This document shows, in pieces, positions 10,850-22,275 of a DNA stretch of 64,000 nt. The stretch lies in the NCBI GenBank assembly GCA_947095585.1, contig OX352763.1, positions 60,173,016 to 60,237,015 on the forward strand. Reading direction: 5' to 3'. Position 1 is the first letter of the stretch; every line of letters begins with the position of its first letter. A program made the translations under genes and the position numbers. This stretch comes from Nephrocerus scutellatus. Its lineage: Eukaryota; Arthropoda; Insecta; Diptera; Pipunculidae. The notes under the pieces are model-generated. The model did no database searches. It saw only the letters and a program-made list of their open reading frames with translations, and was not told the origin of the DNA.

Positions 10850-11760
10850 AATTAGGTTAAGTGACTTAACAGGGACAAGACATTACCAAGAACACCATTC
10901 GGTTTACACGGGAGATATAATGAATAAAAAACGAATCCAGTAGGCAATAAGCGGCTTCAAACATTGCTTTGAGGGTGCGTTCTATAACGTAAAAACTCAG
11001 GCAATCAGGGAAGAAATGTCTCTCTTAGAGGTGGACCGCCCGATAAGCAGGCTAATCAATCATATGTTTTAAACAGGATTATTAGCGCGGAGCTGGGGAC
11101 TCCATCATTAAAAGGCGAGCAGTAAGAGGAATACCGCAAGGAGGCGCACTATCCACTCTACTATAGAACATAGTAACCAATGGACTACTGTTGGAACTTG
11201 ATAGGGAAGACACTGGTTGCGTATACTGATGATGTCACGTTATCTATCTCAGGGAAATACCTTAAAACGATTAAGGAGGTAATGCGAAATGCCCCCTCAA
11301 TCCTTACAAAATGGAGAAGTAAATGCGGTATGGACCGTCAACCCGAATAGGACAGAGCTATTTATTTTCAAAAGTTTTTACCAGTATTTATTTTTAAAGC
11401 AAAATTTTTTAGAAATATCTTGGACTAACTAATATTATGGAACGAGTAAATAGGGCGAATATAGGTTTATACTCATGCAGAAACGCCAACCTTAAAAAAT
11501 GGGGTTTGAAACCAGAGCTGATTACACAGCCGAAGTAAGACCGGTACTATTGTGTATGTAAGCGTATGGCAACCAGCTCTGAAAAAGTTACATATAGGAA
11601 CATAGTGGAGAAGGTGCAAAGAGTGGCCTGTATGTTTATAAGAGGGGCGCTTAGATTAGCACCAACACGCGCCTTAAACTTATTCCAGTAGATATATTTG
11701 GCAAACATAAAGCGGCGTATACGGCTTCGCGACTGTTAGCGGTAAATCAGTAAATAGTCA
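10850..11760 (+). pseudogene. R1/LOA-type LINE reverse transcriptase remnant
   Basis: A third LINE type is seen only in broken frames. The diagnostic blocks are RAVRGIPQGGALS near 11118-11155, a YTDD catalytic box near 11224 (usual form YADD), and KWGLKPEL near 11500 in the thumb. They are in the order and spacing of R1/LOA-type elements. No open frame longer than about 60 codons survives, so this is an old fossil. Confidence 0.6.
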
Positions 11761-11917
11761 CCAATAAACAGCTGATTAATCTTGATTACATTACACCAGT
11801 CTTATGCTTCGACAAGCGCTTTTGTACAACAATACCCTTCCGCGCCCAAGGGACGAGGAGCGCCAAATATAAATTTGTTAAAAAAGTAACTAGTTTTTCT
11901 TCAAATTTTGTAGTACT

Positions 11918-11966
11918 GTGAGTACTGGTATGACCATTGTCCTATACACCAGCAGCTAGGATGTAA
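11918..11966 (-). mobile_element. RTE-like LINE, left part split by the BEL element
   Basis: The minus-strand sequence here matches the CATAACATCCAAGCTGCTG / TTCATACCAGTACTTACATA region of the RTE-like copies (compare 43028-43078). The rest of the same copy resumes at 16319, on the far side of the BEL element. Confidence 0.65.
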
Positions 11967-12144
11967 TCGCAGCGCAAACGCATCCCAACCCCAACATTAT
12001 TTGGTCCTTTGACCCGGATTGGGAGCCACAAAGGAAAATCCACCATCATAACCTGCAGAAGATTCCAGCTGAAACACGCGGTCAACCACAGTCATTCAGC
12101 CTACCGCATTGCAGTTCAGCTGGCCAAGCTAACAGTGCACAGCA

Positions 12145-13292
12145 ATGAGTATGTATGAAAGTCTCAAGAGACAACGCTCTGCTTGCAAGGGCGGTTTAAC
12201 AAAACTTGTTAAATTTGCCAATGAACTAACAGATGGTTCAAGTGTGTCTGTCGACGAAATCAAATCTAGACTATCGTGCAAAGGAGTTGATGGAAAGGTT
12301 TCTCAAGCTAGAAGCAATCATACTCAAAACCGATACTGAAGAATCTCAAATTAGCATCTCAAAATACCATGCACCAACCCATCAATGTCGTCAAGTATGC
12401 TAAGGTCGATATTCCAACATTCTCAGGTGAGCCAACCGAGTTCCAAAGTTTCATTGATTTGTTCAACGCTGCTGTGCATAACATTGAAACATATACACAG
12501 TCACAAAAATTTCAATTGCTAAAGCGATACATGTCTGGTGAAGCCGCTGCGCTAGTACGTCATCTTCGTTCAATTACTGATGCAAACTATGCAGTAGCAA
12601 TGCAGCGTTTAAATCATCGTTATGATCGTAAAAAGCCCAGGATTTACGCATTCATTCAGAAGTTTCTAAACACACAAAGAATATCCACAGCAACTGCATC
12701 AAATATAAGATCGGCACATAATACGGCAGATGAAGTATTGCGGGGGCCTAAATGCATTGGGTACAACGCTGCTGTTCGAGACTGGTGGTTAATCTACTTG
12801 CTAACCGAAAAGATGGATGATGAAACTAAGTCGCTATGGGCGCAAGCAACAGTCAGCAAAGACAACCTTGAATTTGGTGACTTCCTTAAGTTCTTGGACG
12901 CACGAGGAGAAGCTCTTGATGCAGTTCACGTATCAACCAAGTCCACAGATCTAACCTTCACAAAGAAAACCCCTCATTCCACATTTAAGTCTACTGCGCT
13001 TACCACCTCTGCGGAACCAGTTGTGTATAAATCCAGCCATTGCCCACTTTGTATGAAGGGAGCTCACCGTTTGATTGAGTGTCCAAAATACAACGCATTG
13101 CCAGTTAAGGAACGCCAAGAACACATTCACTCAGTCTTAACGCTGGGCACCGTGTTCAGTTTTGCCGCTCAAAGTCAAGATGAGCCGTTTGTCACCGGAG
13201 ACATCATAAGTCACTACATTCTGATGAGCAACTCACCGCTGCTGACTCAACCTCTGCTGACTCAACCTCTGAAAACGTCACTTCAGTTTTGA
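12145..13292 (+). pseudogene. BEL gag
   Basis: The structural protein of the BEL particle. The first frame (12145-12339) is separated by a frame break from the main frame (12369-13292, 307 aa). The main frame begins with VDIPTFSGEPTEFQSFIDLF, the typical start of the DUF1759 gag domain, and continues through the helical core to a zinc knuckle CPLCMKGAHRLIECPKY near residue 227. The second BEL knuckle that normally follows is missing, and the end carries a short duplicated LLTQP tract. A deletion before the protease is likely. Confidence 0.85.
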
Positions 13293-13329
13293 CTCAGCCG
13301 AAGATACAAAGTCTACAAGCTGCGCCAAA

Positions 13330-13648
13330 GGTTATTGCAGTTCTACCGACAGCTATAGTTCGTGTAGTTGACAATCACGGGATCGAATGAGAATTCAGAG
13401 CATTACTCGTTTCCGGATCACAAGCCTCCTTCATAACCGAGTCTTGTTTACAACAACTAGGGTTAAAACGATCCAATGGTCGAATAAATATCACCGGCAT
13501 TGGTAATACATCAGCTGTCACCTCTCGAGGCATCGTCACAATTCGCATAAAATCACGGCTTACAAACCGCATTGATGAAGTGACTGAAAACGCACTGGTC
13601 ATCTCTAAGATAGCAGCTACAGCTACTCAAGCCCAAGAAATCCAATAG
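13330..13648 (+). pseudogene. BEL aspartic protease, catalytic Asp lost
   Basis: The frame reads TAIVRVVDN, a stop at 13388, then EFRALLVSGSQASFITES. The conserved family motif is LLDSGSQ or LLDPGSQ. Here the catalytic Asp codon is Val (13409-13411), so the protease cannot work. The C-terminal half (GLKRSNGRINITGIGN) is recognisable. Stops bound the piece on both sides. Confidence 0.75.
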
Positions 13649-13657
13649 CACTGCACT

Positions 13658-14770
13658 TTGCTCGACATCGACAATACGTTGCGGCGATTCTGGGAGATAG
13701 AGGATGTTCGGGACCTTAAGCAACATGTACTGAGCGCTGAAGAAGCAGCCTGTATTAAGCACTATAAGGAAAACATAACACGTTCTGAGGATGGACGTTT
13801 TATCACACGACTACCGTTCAAATCCAATCGAAGCATCCTACCAAGCAATTACCAGATAGCAATATCCCAGCTAAACGCGCTATACAGACGATTCAAACGA
13901 GATCCAGAACTCAATCGTCTATACAATGAGTTTCTAGCTGAATACTGTAAGCTTGGTCACATGAGAAAAATCGATGGTCTCGTTGATCCCAACGCATACT
14001 ATATACCGCATCACGGAGTCTTAAATGGGAAAAGTGCAACCACTAAACTGAGAGTCTTCAAAACTTGGTCAGAACCCGTCGCTCAACGATATGCTTTTGA
14101 CAGGTCCAACAGTCCAATCTACACTCTGGGCAATTTTGCTTCGGTTTCGCCTGTACAAATTCGTCTTTTCAGCGGACATTGAGAAGATGTACCGTCAGGT
14201 GGCGGTAAACGAGAAAGACCAGAGATACCAGTTAATTATTTGGCGGGACGATGAGAGCAATCTGTGTGCATATCAACTTACTACAATTACCTACGGGACT
14301 TCATCCGCTCCCTTTGTCGCTACAAACACACTAAAGGAGTTAGCCTCATACTTTTCGCAAGATTATCCACAGGCCGCCAAAGCTATACAAGAAGATGTTT
14401 ACGTGGATGACGTTCTCAAAGGTGCCAATACAGTCGAAGAGCTGATAACGCTCAAAAGGGATATTTGTGTCATTCTGCGAAGTGGCAAATTTCATCTAAG
14501 AAAATTTGTAAGTAATCATCCAGATCTTCACGGTTCGTCTCTATTGTCCAAAAAGTCCAAAACGCAAAATCATTAGATGAGCATCAAGACAAAATCAAGG
14601 TGCTCGGAATCCAGTTGGGTCCTCTTCAAGATCGATTTCGCTTTGCGACACAACTTTTAGTCAGGAAAATGCACACCAAACGATCGATCCTTTCTGAAGC
14701 TAGTCGAGTTTCGACCCGTTTGGCTGGCTATCTCCGCTTCTAATTCTGTCAAAAATCCTTCTACAAAATT
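13658..14770 (+). pseudogene. BEL reverse transcriptase
   Basis: The frame 13658-14182 carries the BEL RT N-terminal region with LRRFWEIEDV and AYYIPHHGV. A frame shift near 14100-14170 leads into frame 14091-14576 with the palm: FSADIEKMYRQV, then ITYGTSSAPFVA and the catalytic YVDD at 14400-14411. The thumb continues in a third frame to about 14750 (KVLGIQLGPLQD). The catalytic box is intact but the polypeptide is broken in at least two places. Confidence 0.85.
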
Positions 14771-15333
14771 TGTGGCGTAGTAATGTGGATTGGGATGACT
14801 TACCCAGGCTGGAACTTCTGGGTGCTGAACTTCTTGCTAGTCACGTGCAGTTGATCCTCAATGAAAGCAAAATCAAACCTACACGCATTACCCTTTGGAC
14901 GGACTCCAAAATAGTTCTGGACTGGCTGTCCAGCCAACCAAGAAGATGGGCAACGTTTGTCGCAAACAGAGTTGCAAAGATCACAAGCCTGTTCAAAAGA
15001 ATGCTTTGGCGTCATATCCCATCGCAATTTTACCCAGCGGATTGCGCGTGTCGTGGTATATCGTTGAATGAATTGAGGAGCCATCCGTTATGGTGGACTG
15101 GACCAAGCTTCCTAAGTGCAGTGCAGAAAAACTATGATGTATCCGAACACATTGAAGAGAAGGCAGTCAAGCTTGCTAGCAACTTAGCAGCTCATAGCGA
15201 AAAGGAAACAGGAAAAGATGGCAGAGACAACACGACATTGACCTATCTATTTACAAAATTTTCAAGCTACAAAAAAATTCTTCGCATGATGAAATTACTC
15301 AGACAATATTGTGCAGAGAGATGCAGCGCATAG
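14770..15333 (+). pseudogene. BEL RNase H and linker
   Basis: The frame shows LPRLELLGAELLA and TLWTDSKIVLDWL, the two most conserved blocks of the BEL RNase H region, then FVANRVAKI and YPADCACRGIS before the linker to integrase. The domain before these blocks is truncated by frame breaks near 14770. RNase H removes the RNA template. Confidence 0.85.
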
Positions 15334-16075
15334 AGTTTTCGCGAGAGTACAATGAGTTGTCACAACATCAGATGATCATTAAGAAAAGCTATCTTCTTCA
15401 ATATGCACCTTCCTTAGATGATGACCTAGTTATGAGAGTGGGTGGTCGAATCAAAAACAGTTTGACACCATACCACACGAAGCACCCTATTATCTTGCTT
15501 TCAAAATGGACAATAAGTCAACGTATTGTACATCAAATCCACAATGATTATTTCACCCTGGACCTGCACTGTTAATGGCCATCATGGGAAACTTGCCAAT
15601 GGAACGTGTGAACATGTCTGCCCCGTTCGCCTGTGTTGGAACAGATTTTTCAGGCCCCTTCAGAGTTCACACAATTCGTAAACGAGGAGCCAGTCCAGAG
15701 ACAAAATTATATTTGTTTGTCTTTGTCTGTATGTCAACTCGAGCCATTCACTTAGAACTGTGTCTGCAATTAACCACCAAATCATTTTTAGTGGCATAGA
15801 AACGCTTTGTTGGCAGGCGTGGAATGTGCAACACTATACTTTGTGACAACGGAACCAACTTCGTTGGCGCGGCAAATTTCTTGAAGGAAATGCAAACATT
15901 TTTTAAAATGAATCCCATGACAATCACAAATAAATTACTGGACGACTGAATTCAATTCAAGTTCAACCCACCTGGTGCTCCTCATTTGGGTGGACTATGG
16001 CAATCAGCAGTTCGACTAGCCAAAACTCTTTTGCATCGCACCATTGAAGAGCAAATTCTCACCATTGAATAAAAA
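15309..16075 (+). pseudogene. BEL integrase, truncated
   Basis: Three broken pieces. The linker frame 15309-15575 has LMRVGGRI-type sequence (VMRVGGRIKNS) and HPIILLSKW. The core frame 15575-15799 has VGTDFSGPF with the first catalytic Asp, and MSTRAIHLEL. A third frame 15800-16070 has LCDNGTNFVGA with the second Asp, and PHLGGLWQSAV near the catalytic Glu. The first zinc-binding half is missing, and the protein ends abruptly near 16070. Confidence 0.8.
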
Positions 16076-16318
16076 TTAAACCAATTTAAATTCTGATTTT
16101 ATTTCAATTATAGAAAGTGGTAATTATTCTCAAAGGCATTTGCACGTTTATTTGCGATAGTCGATAGTTGATTCAAGGGAATTTCCAACTTAACATAATG
16201 TGCAAGTTCACATGGTAGCGAGGCTATGTTCGCATCCTTACCCTCAAGGGCGTATATCCTGCGAGACCGTGGAGCCTAATTTTCTTGAAACCAGCGCAAA
16301 CGCATCCCAACCCCAACA

Positions 16319-17085
16319 GTAGGCTTTGACCAACACGTGCGCGTTTTTCTGGTTCCATGCTGTTATCGGCTGCTACAGTTCACCCGAGATCATTAAAGGA
16401 TTGCACTACTTCAAATTCGCGCTCCACTATTTGAATTGAGGGACCAATGTTGGATCTTCTACTCGCAGACGTGGCCACCATGTACTTTGTTTTGCTCTCA
16501 TTTATGTGCAGCCCCAGATTTCGTGCCGCCTGCTCGATCTGGACGAAAGCTTCCTGTACAGCTCTTCGGTTTCTACCAACGATGTCAATATTCTCTGCGT
16601 AAGCCAGTATCTGAATGGACTTATAGAGGAGTCTCGGATCACTTTCTCCAACGCCAGGTTGAAGAGGACGCAGCCAGTCCATCCCCTTGTTGGAGCCCGT
16701 TATAGATGTTGAATGGGCTTGATAGTGATCCGGATATTTTACTTGGCTTATAACATTGGTAATGCAACCTACATAGTCGTGTCAGTTTATTTGGGATGCC
16801 GAATTTTCTCATGGCTTTATAAAGTTCTACTCTGGCTATGCTATCATAGGCGGCTTTAAAGTCTATAAAAAGATGGTGTAGTGAGTTTTGAAACTCGAGA
16901 TATTTTTCCATCACCTGCCTAAGGGTGTAAATCTGATCAGTCGTTTATTTGCTTGGGATGAAGCCCCACTGGTATGAACCAATGATCCCTTTACCATTCA
17001 ATCTTGAGTACATGATTTCGATCCATCCATCATTTCGACTATGCTTTCAGTTGGATCAGAGCTTGATTCATATGGAGTCTTCTCG
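16319..17085 (-). mobile_element. RTE-like LINE, right part split by the BEL element
   Basis: Minus-strand RT of the RTE-like family. The palm frame 16682-16380 has LAYAENIDIVGRN, where the usual ADD box is AEN, so it is dead. The frame 16914-16639 has HLFIDFKAAYDSIARVELYKAM (RT motif 3) and LSSPFNIYNGLQQGDGLA. The homology resumes directly at the right border of the BEL element. About 45 bases of the LINE are missing at the junction. Confidence 0.85.
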
Positions 17086-17759
17086 GTTGCTTGGTTAAAA
17101 AAATGCATTATTTCTTTGACGGTGTTGTGAATGGAGCCGAAGTAATTTTCTTCAAAATATTCTTCGTTTGTTACCCCGGCGGTAAGGAGTGTGTGATGAT
17201 TCTGCTCAAATTCCTTACAGATATTTTCAACGCATTTAATTTTGTCGTCTTAAGTAGATGCCCTTTTCCAAACAATTTGTTGCGGAATCAGACGAGTTCT
17301 TCACCAAGCTGATTTGGTTTTTCATTCATTTTTATGTTGTACGTTATGTACTAGTTTATTATTTTTTTGATTTTTGCATTGCACTTTCTGATTTGTAGCT
17401 TCACAAATCTAATCACTTAACTGGTCTTTTAGCCCCAGAAAACGCTTTTTTAAGAAAATAATACAAATTTCAGAAGGAAACAAGTTGTAAGTTTGTTAGA
17501 CTCAATAAATTGAAAAAGAAATTGGTCAAATTCTTAAATCCTTTGAATATCACCAACCCCGATATTTTCAGGGTCGCCTAAATATGAAAAACGGATACTA
17601 TGGGTAAAGTGGATACTTCATGATCCGATTAAACTTTTTGAGGAGTTATTAATAAAATTACTCAATAATTAGTTGACATTTGATTCTAAGTGCTCATATA
17701 AATACGGCAGGCGAACTTTTTCGTATGGAAACTCGTGGTTTAAATCGATTATAATTTTT
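17086..17759. other. Unassigned region
   Basis: AT-rich. A short plus-strand frame 17091-17312 and minus-strand fragments show no recognisable domain. No repeat shared with the rest of the window was seen. Confidence 0.4.
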
Positions 17760-17772
17760 AAAATATATGATA

Positions 17773-18063
17773 ATAATAACAATATTCGGCGCGACAGACC
17801 ATTGCGGTCCAAGGCCTGGCTTCTCGCAACCATTTGTGCTGAGCATGTATATTTTTGCACACAAATGGAGGGGACCTACAATTTTTAATGCCGGATCCGA
17901 ACGGCGAATTGAGAAGCTTTCCGTGACAAGTTATAACTCACGGACGTTTACATACTTTCGTGAGAGTTGGGACACCGTGAAAAATACTTTTGGTTGTTAT
18001 TGGGATTCGAACAGCGAACCTCCTGCTCAGAAGCCATCCTCTTATCCACTGAGCCACATCCAC
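17773..18063 (-). mobile_element. tRNA-derived SINE with 13-bp target duplication (copy 1)
   Basis: Read on the minus strand, the head (right side) carries a Pol III A box TGGCTCAGTGG and a B box TGTTCGAATCCC in tRNA-like spacing, followed by a ~200-base body and a TTATTATTAT-type tail. The element is flanked by a perfect 13-base direct repeat AAAATATATGATA at 17760-17772 and 18064-18076, the mark of LINE-assisted retroposition. A second copy lies at 47164-47416. The SINE family itself is unnamed here. Confidence 0.85.
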
Positions 18064-18459
18064 AAAATATATGATAGGAACAAAAAAAACAATTTTGTTC
18101 GATGATTCGGCTTATCTTGAAACTCCTTTAATTCATTAATTCTCTTGGAACTTATACGGAAAAACTTGTATATATTTCGGCAAAGTTTTTCGATTTTTAC
18201 CGAAAGTTTTTTACAAGCGTAAGATAAATATAAATGTAAAGAATGACTTCATTTAAAAAGTCAACGTCTTTTTTATATTTAGCTTAAATATCCTTTTGGG
18301 CAATTACGCTACCTCCGTCTGTTGCAAGTCTAATTAATGGTATATTATCATCAAAGAATTGTTTTACGCATTGAGAAATAGTACCCACCCAACTGACCCC
18401 CACCCACACTGACTTACCCCTTCCCCGCACTTGCCCATTCCGCTGTCAACCCACCTTCC

Positions 18460-18602
18460 TTCCGCTGAAACATGTAGGCTATAACCTCCGGAGCAAAAAA
18501 CTCTGTACAATGGTGAAAACCTGATAAAAATGGGTCCAGTAGTTTCGAAGATAATTTCCCACATACAAACAAACTTTACCTCGTTATAATATTAGTAGAG
18601 AT
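18460..18602 (+). repeat. TE-derived conserved repeat end
   Basis: The segment ends in CCCACATACAAACAAACTTT then ATAATATTAGTAGAGAT, a terminal signature shared by many insect interspersed repeats. Upstream is a GGTCCAGTAGTTTCGAAGAT block, also typical. No coding sequence. The boundary to the left is not defined. Confidence 0.4.
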
Positions 18603-19329
18603 ATGGTCTGTCAAGTGTCAATGTCAAAACAAATGACAATTAGTACCTGGATTCACTCATTTCCATTCCTTGACCAAAATAAAGCGTTTAAACAAGTTGA
18701 TTCAATTAGTCTATGTTTACATGTGTACTTTTTTTGGTGCAAATGTTTTTAAGTTGATTTGAAATTATTTCAGTTTTTATGTCAATTGTTAAAAAATGTT
18801 TGTTTCATAGGCTTAGACTTTTAAAAAAACCTACCAAATTGAATTAAAGCTTACTAACCTACCAAAGCTGAAAAAACCTACCAAGTGTTGTAGGAATCTA
18901 CCAAAACGGCACCCGTGGTTCTTAATCTAGGTATGTACATTTATGTTTATGTGCGCTGCATTGGAATAGATCTTTATTTACACAGCTGCACACATTTATG
19001 TTGTAAAGTATACATCAGGTATAAATTTGGTTTGTGAAAAGGTTTCTTTGACAAGGAATATTGATATAGGATTGTTTTTATTTAAGTGGACTGTACGAAT
19101 GTATGTTTTATGATAACATTTTCTGTTTTATCAGGAAAGGTAATATTAGGATAGGATTGTTTCCTTTACGTGGATTGTGTGAAATAGCGTTTATGCTATT
19201 TAAGCAGAAAATAAAACGTGTTCATATTTAAACATTTTGGGAAGGGAAAAAAGGTTCAAGAGGAGTAGATTCCAAAATTATTTTAGGGTTTCTTTTACAA
19301 AATTTAGATCTTAGATACATTAAAGTAAA
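18603..19329. other. Non-coding region, possible LTR of the env element
   Basis: No gene. The block CTACCAAA/CCTACCAA recurs several times between 18820 and 18905, and GGATTGTTT blocks recur near 19068 and 19155. Because env ends just to the right on the minus strand, a 3' LTR of that element could lie here, but its ends could not be set. Confidence 0.3.
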
Positions 19330-20741
19330 TATGAAAATTAGAATAATAATGAGCATTAAAGAACTGTAACCACTGAACGTGTAGTGCCTTCAGCTTCACC
19401 TGCGTTGTCTTCAGTTTATCTAAATGGTGTCTGAGGTTATTCATATTCAAGCTGTTGTTTATCATCATCGTCTCCAATGGGTTTGTTTGTATTGAATTAA
19501 ATAGACCTTTATTTTTCTTCCAAGATATCGTTCGTAATAGATTGGTTGTTTGCGGCTGGTATTGTGTCGGTGATGTTAAAGTATTTTGATTTCTGTTGCT
19601 AGTCTCCAGTGTTTGTGATCTTTACAGAAGTAATAACCATCAGGAGTTCTTTCACATGTGTTAAGTTCCGATTGAGTCATTAACTAATATGAATTATAGT
19701 CAAAATTATAAACTATAAACTCCGCATCTACATGTGCTATGATAGGTGTATTATTTATTTCTATTAATAATGGAATGAGTCTGAATACTTCTGATATTTC
19801 CCTATATATTTTATCAAAGGTATCTCAGCCTTTATGACCAATCGGTTGTCCATTATGATTGCCTTCATGGTTAATAATTCATAGGTTTCCTGTATTTCAG
19901 TTCTAGAAATCACGCCTTGTAGTATTACTTTTGGGTTTAGTTGACCTCTTATGACTTCTAGTTCCTGGTGCAGCTGTCCTGGAGTTAATAAATGGGGCTT
20001 AACGTGCCCATGGTTTATATCGATCAAAAGATCTCTTATTGACGATTGAATTCTGTCACATTCGTCTATCATAAGGTTTTTTTGCGTCAACATTAACTGG
20101 AATATCATAGTACCTCTTTCTTTGTTTTTGTCTTTTATTAATACTTCTTCAAATAACTTGGGCTGCACATTCATTCTTCCAAAATTAATGTTTACTTCGT
20201 CAGTAGTGTTCTTCAAAATATTTACTGTGGAGTCTAGAACTGACGTCTATTGTTTTTGCAGGTTTTAGATATTTTCTTGATAGTCGAGCAGATTTTTCAT
20301 ATTTTCCTCCATCTCATCTCTATCATCTAAATCCATCATCCCAAACAGAATGTGATATATTGAGCTTACAAATTCAAATGGCGCTCTTTTTTTCCTTTTC
20401 GTTGCTATTAATAAGTCATTATTATTTTTGATGATGCTAACACAACGTTTCATGCTTGTTGACATCGCTTCACATGCTTCCTTGCAATTGGTCAATCTAA
20501 TGCACTGTTTACCAAAGCTGGTAATGAAAGTTGGTATTTGTTTCACTTCCGTTAAATAGGAGCTCAAATTGAAGTATACAATTAAGTTCCATTTGGAACT
20601 CTCAATATCCATTTTTCCAATTTTATCCAGAAAGATTGCCGTTTCTTGATGTAGTGGCGGTATTGATGTTCCCTTTAAATATGGTACAGTCTTTATGCTT
20701 TTTGCCATTCCTAAGATGAGTAGAAGGATCAAAGACCACAA
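19330..20741 (-). pseudogene. Errantivirus envelope-like gene, broken
   Basis: An insect endogenous retrovirus envelope remnant. The frame 20741-20265 begins with a hydrophobic signal-like segment, has several Cys, and carries a basic RKKR furin-type site (around 20385-20400) followed by a hydrophobic APFEFVSSIYHILF segment, as in baculovirus F-like envelopes. The frame 20216-19764 continues the ectodomain. Left of it, broken frames include two further Cys and a hydrophobic membrane-like stretch near 19340. At least two breaks. No pol of the same element is adjacent: a repeat fragment (20905-21268) lies upstream. Confidence 0.75.
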
Positions 20742-20904
20742 TTTTCAATGATCGGCGTCTTTGGCTTCTTGCGAACCAGGTTGGCGCTTGTTTTTTGTCC
20801 GATTTTGCAAATTTTGCTGATTGGTCTTTTTAGAAAATTATCTTGAAGCTTCAACGTAACCACTCCAATTTTTCCATAATTTCCGGGATTTACGTCACTT
20901 TTTG

Positions 20905-21268
20905 TTAAAATTTTACAGACCCCGGGCCCGGGGTCGTGAGGACCCATACAAAAATTTTTAAAAAAATGAATCCCATTTTCTTCAAATTTTTTATACATGT
21001 GTATCACCCAAGGACAACACTTTTTGTAGAAATTTTGAAGACCCAGGCCCAGGGGTCGTGGGACCCATACAAATATTTAAAAAAAAATGAATCCGATTTT
21101 CTTCAAATTTTATACTCATGTGTATCTTGAGGCCGAGTGGTGCCTATATAATTTTTTTAAAAATTAGCCCGATTTTCTTCAAATTTTAAACACATATGTA
21201 TCTCCGATGAACTAAACTTTTTGCAAAATGTTTGCAGTGAACGGGCCCTGAGACCCGAGTGGTGTCCA
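20905..21268 (+). repeat. Monomer-family repeat (copy 3), three tandem units
   Basis: About three tandem units of the ~115-bp monomer, each with CATACAAA, ATTTTCTTCAAATTTT, CATGTGTATC and a GGCCC-rich block. No head or tail end is visible. It abuts the RTE-like LINE at 21272. Confidence 0.75.
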
Positions 21269-21271
21269 TGT

Positions 21272-22060
21272 CAAGCCCGTTCAACATCTATAACGGGTTC
21301 CGACAAAGGGTTGGACTGGCCTGCATCCTCTTCAACCTGGCGTTAGAGAAAGTGACCCGAGACTCTGACGTAACGGTAATAGGAACAACCCTCTGTAAGT
21401 CCATTAATATACTGGCTTACGCAGACAATATTGACATCGTTGGTAGAAACCGAAGAGCTGTACAGGAAGCTTTTATCCAGATAGAGCAGGCGGCACGAAA
21501 TCTGGGGCTGCACATAAATGAGAGCAAAACAAAGTACATGGTGGCCACGTCTGCGAGTAGAAGATCCAACATTGGTCCCTCAATTCAAAAAAAGGAGCGC
21601 GAATTTGAAGTAGTGCAATCCTTTAACTATCTCGGGTCAACTGTAGCAGCCGATAACAGCATGGAACCAGAAATACGCGCACGGTTGCTTAAAGCCAACA
21701 AAGCCTTCTATAGTCTGTCAAGACTCTTCAAATCCAGGAACTTAACCATAACATCCAAGCTACTAATAATATGACAATGGTCGTACCAGTACTTACATAT
21801 GGATCCGAGACTTGGGTGCTTAGCAAAAAGCAAAGCATTCTGACCCCTTAGCCGCGTTCGAGAGAAAAGTCTTACGGAGAATCATAGGCCCCGTATGTGA
21901 GGAAGGACGATTCCGGAGACTCCATAATGATGAGATCTACGAGCGTTACCACGATGTCGACATCGTTAAGAAAATTAAGCTCGGTAGGCTGCGGTGGGCT
22001 AGCTAGCATGAGCTAGCATTACCAAAGAGGATCCTGCTCGGAATGTCCTTTGCAACACGC
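21272..22060 (+). mobile_element. RTE-like LINE fragment
   Basis: RT palm to C-terminus of the RTE-like family. The frame 21259-21774 has SSPFNIYNGFRQRVGLA, where the usual RQGD is RQRV, and LAYADNIDIVG, where the catalytic ADD is ADN. Both changes are inactivating. It continues with TKYMVATSASRRSN and AADNSMEPEIRARLLKANKAF, then broken frames with LTYGSETWVLSKK and the C-terminal region to about 22060. No tail. Confidence 0.85.
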
Positions 22061-22275
22061 CACACAGTCCTTTATTATTTGGTAATAATCGCCAAAATAT
22101 ATGTTTTTGAGGGCGGGGCTACTTCAAAGTATTTTTTTTTCCACGTTTCAAACGCGGGATTGAAACGCAGTTAGTTTAACGCATGCGGTAAACTAGCTAC
22201 GTTACAAACCATATGCATAGTAAATAGACCAAACGACATATAAGGTAAAATACAGATACCAGACATGTATCACAA

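Larger units (their letters stand above)
11971..16318 (+). mobile_element. BEL/Pao LTR retrotransposon, degenerate
   Basis: A BEL-type element in the usual order gag, protease, RT, RNase H, integrase. Identical 26-base segments at 11971-11996 and 16293-16318 mark its two ends; they are probably the surviving ends of its LTRs. Directly after the left one is TTTGGTCCTTTGACCCGGAT, the usual BEL primer-binding type of sequence. It sits inside a minus-strand RTE-like LINE, whose parts lie at 11918-11966 and 16319-17085. Integrase is cut short near 16070. The stretch 16080-16292 is non-coding. Confidence 0.85.

Noticed and set aside
11971..11996. 26-base target-site duplication of the BEL element
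   Set aside because: Far longer than the 4-6 bp made by LTR integrases; LTR ends are a better explanation.
17091..17312. Small plus-strand frame of 73 codons
   Set aside because: No similarity to known domains and no splice or promoter context.
18364..18564. Minus-strand frame of 66 codons
   Set aside because: Lies in a repeat end with low-complexity C-rich sequence; no coding signal.
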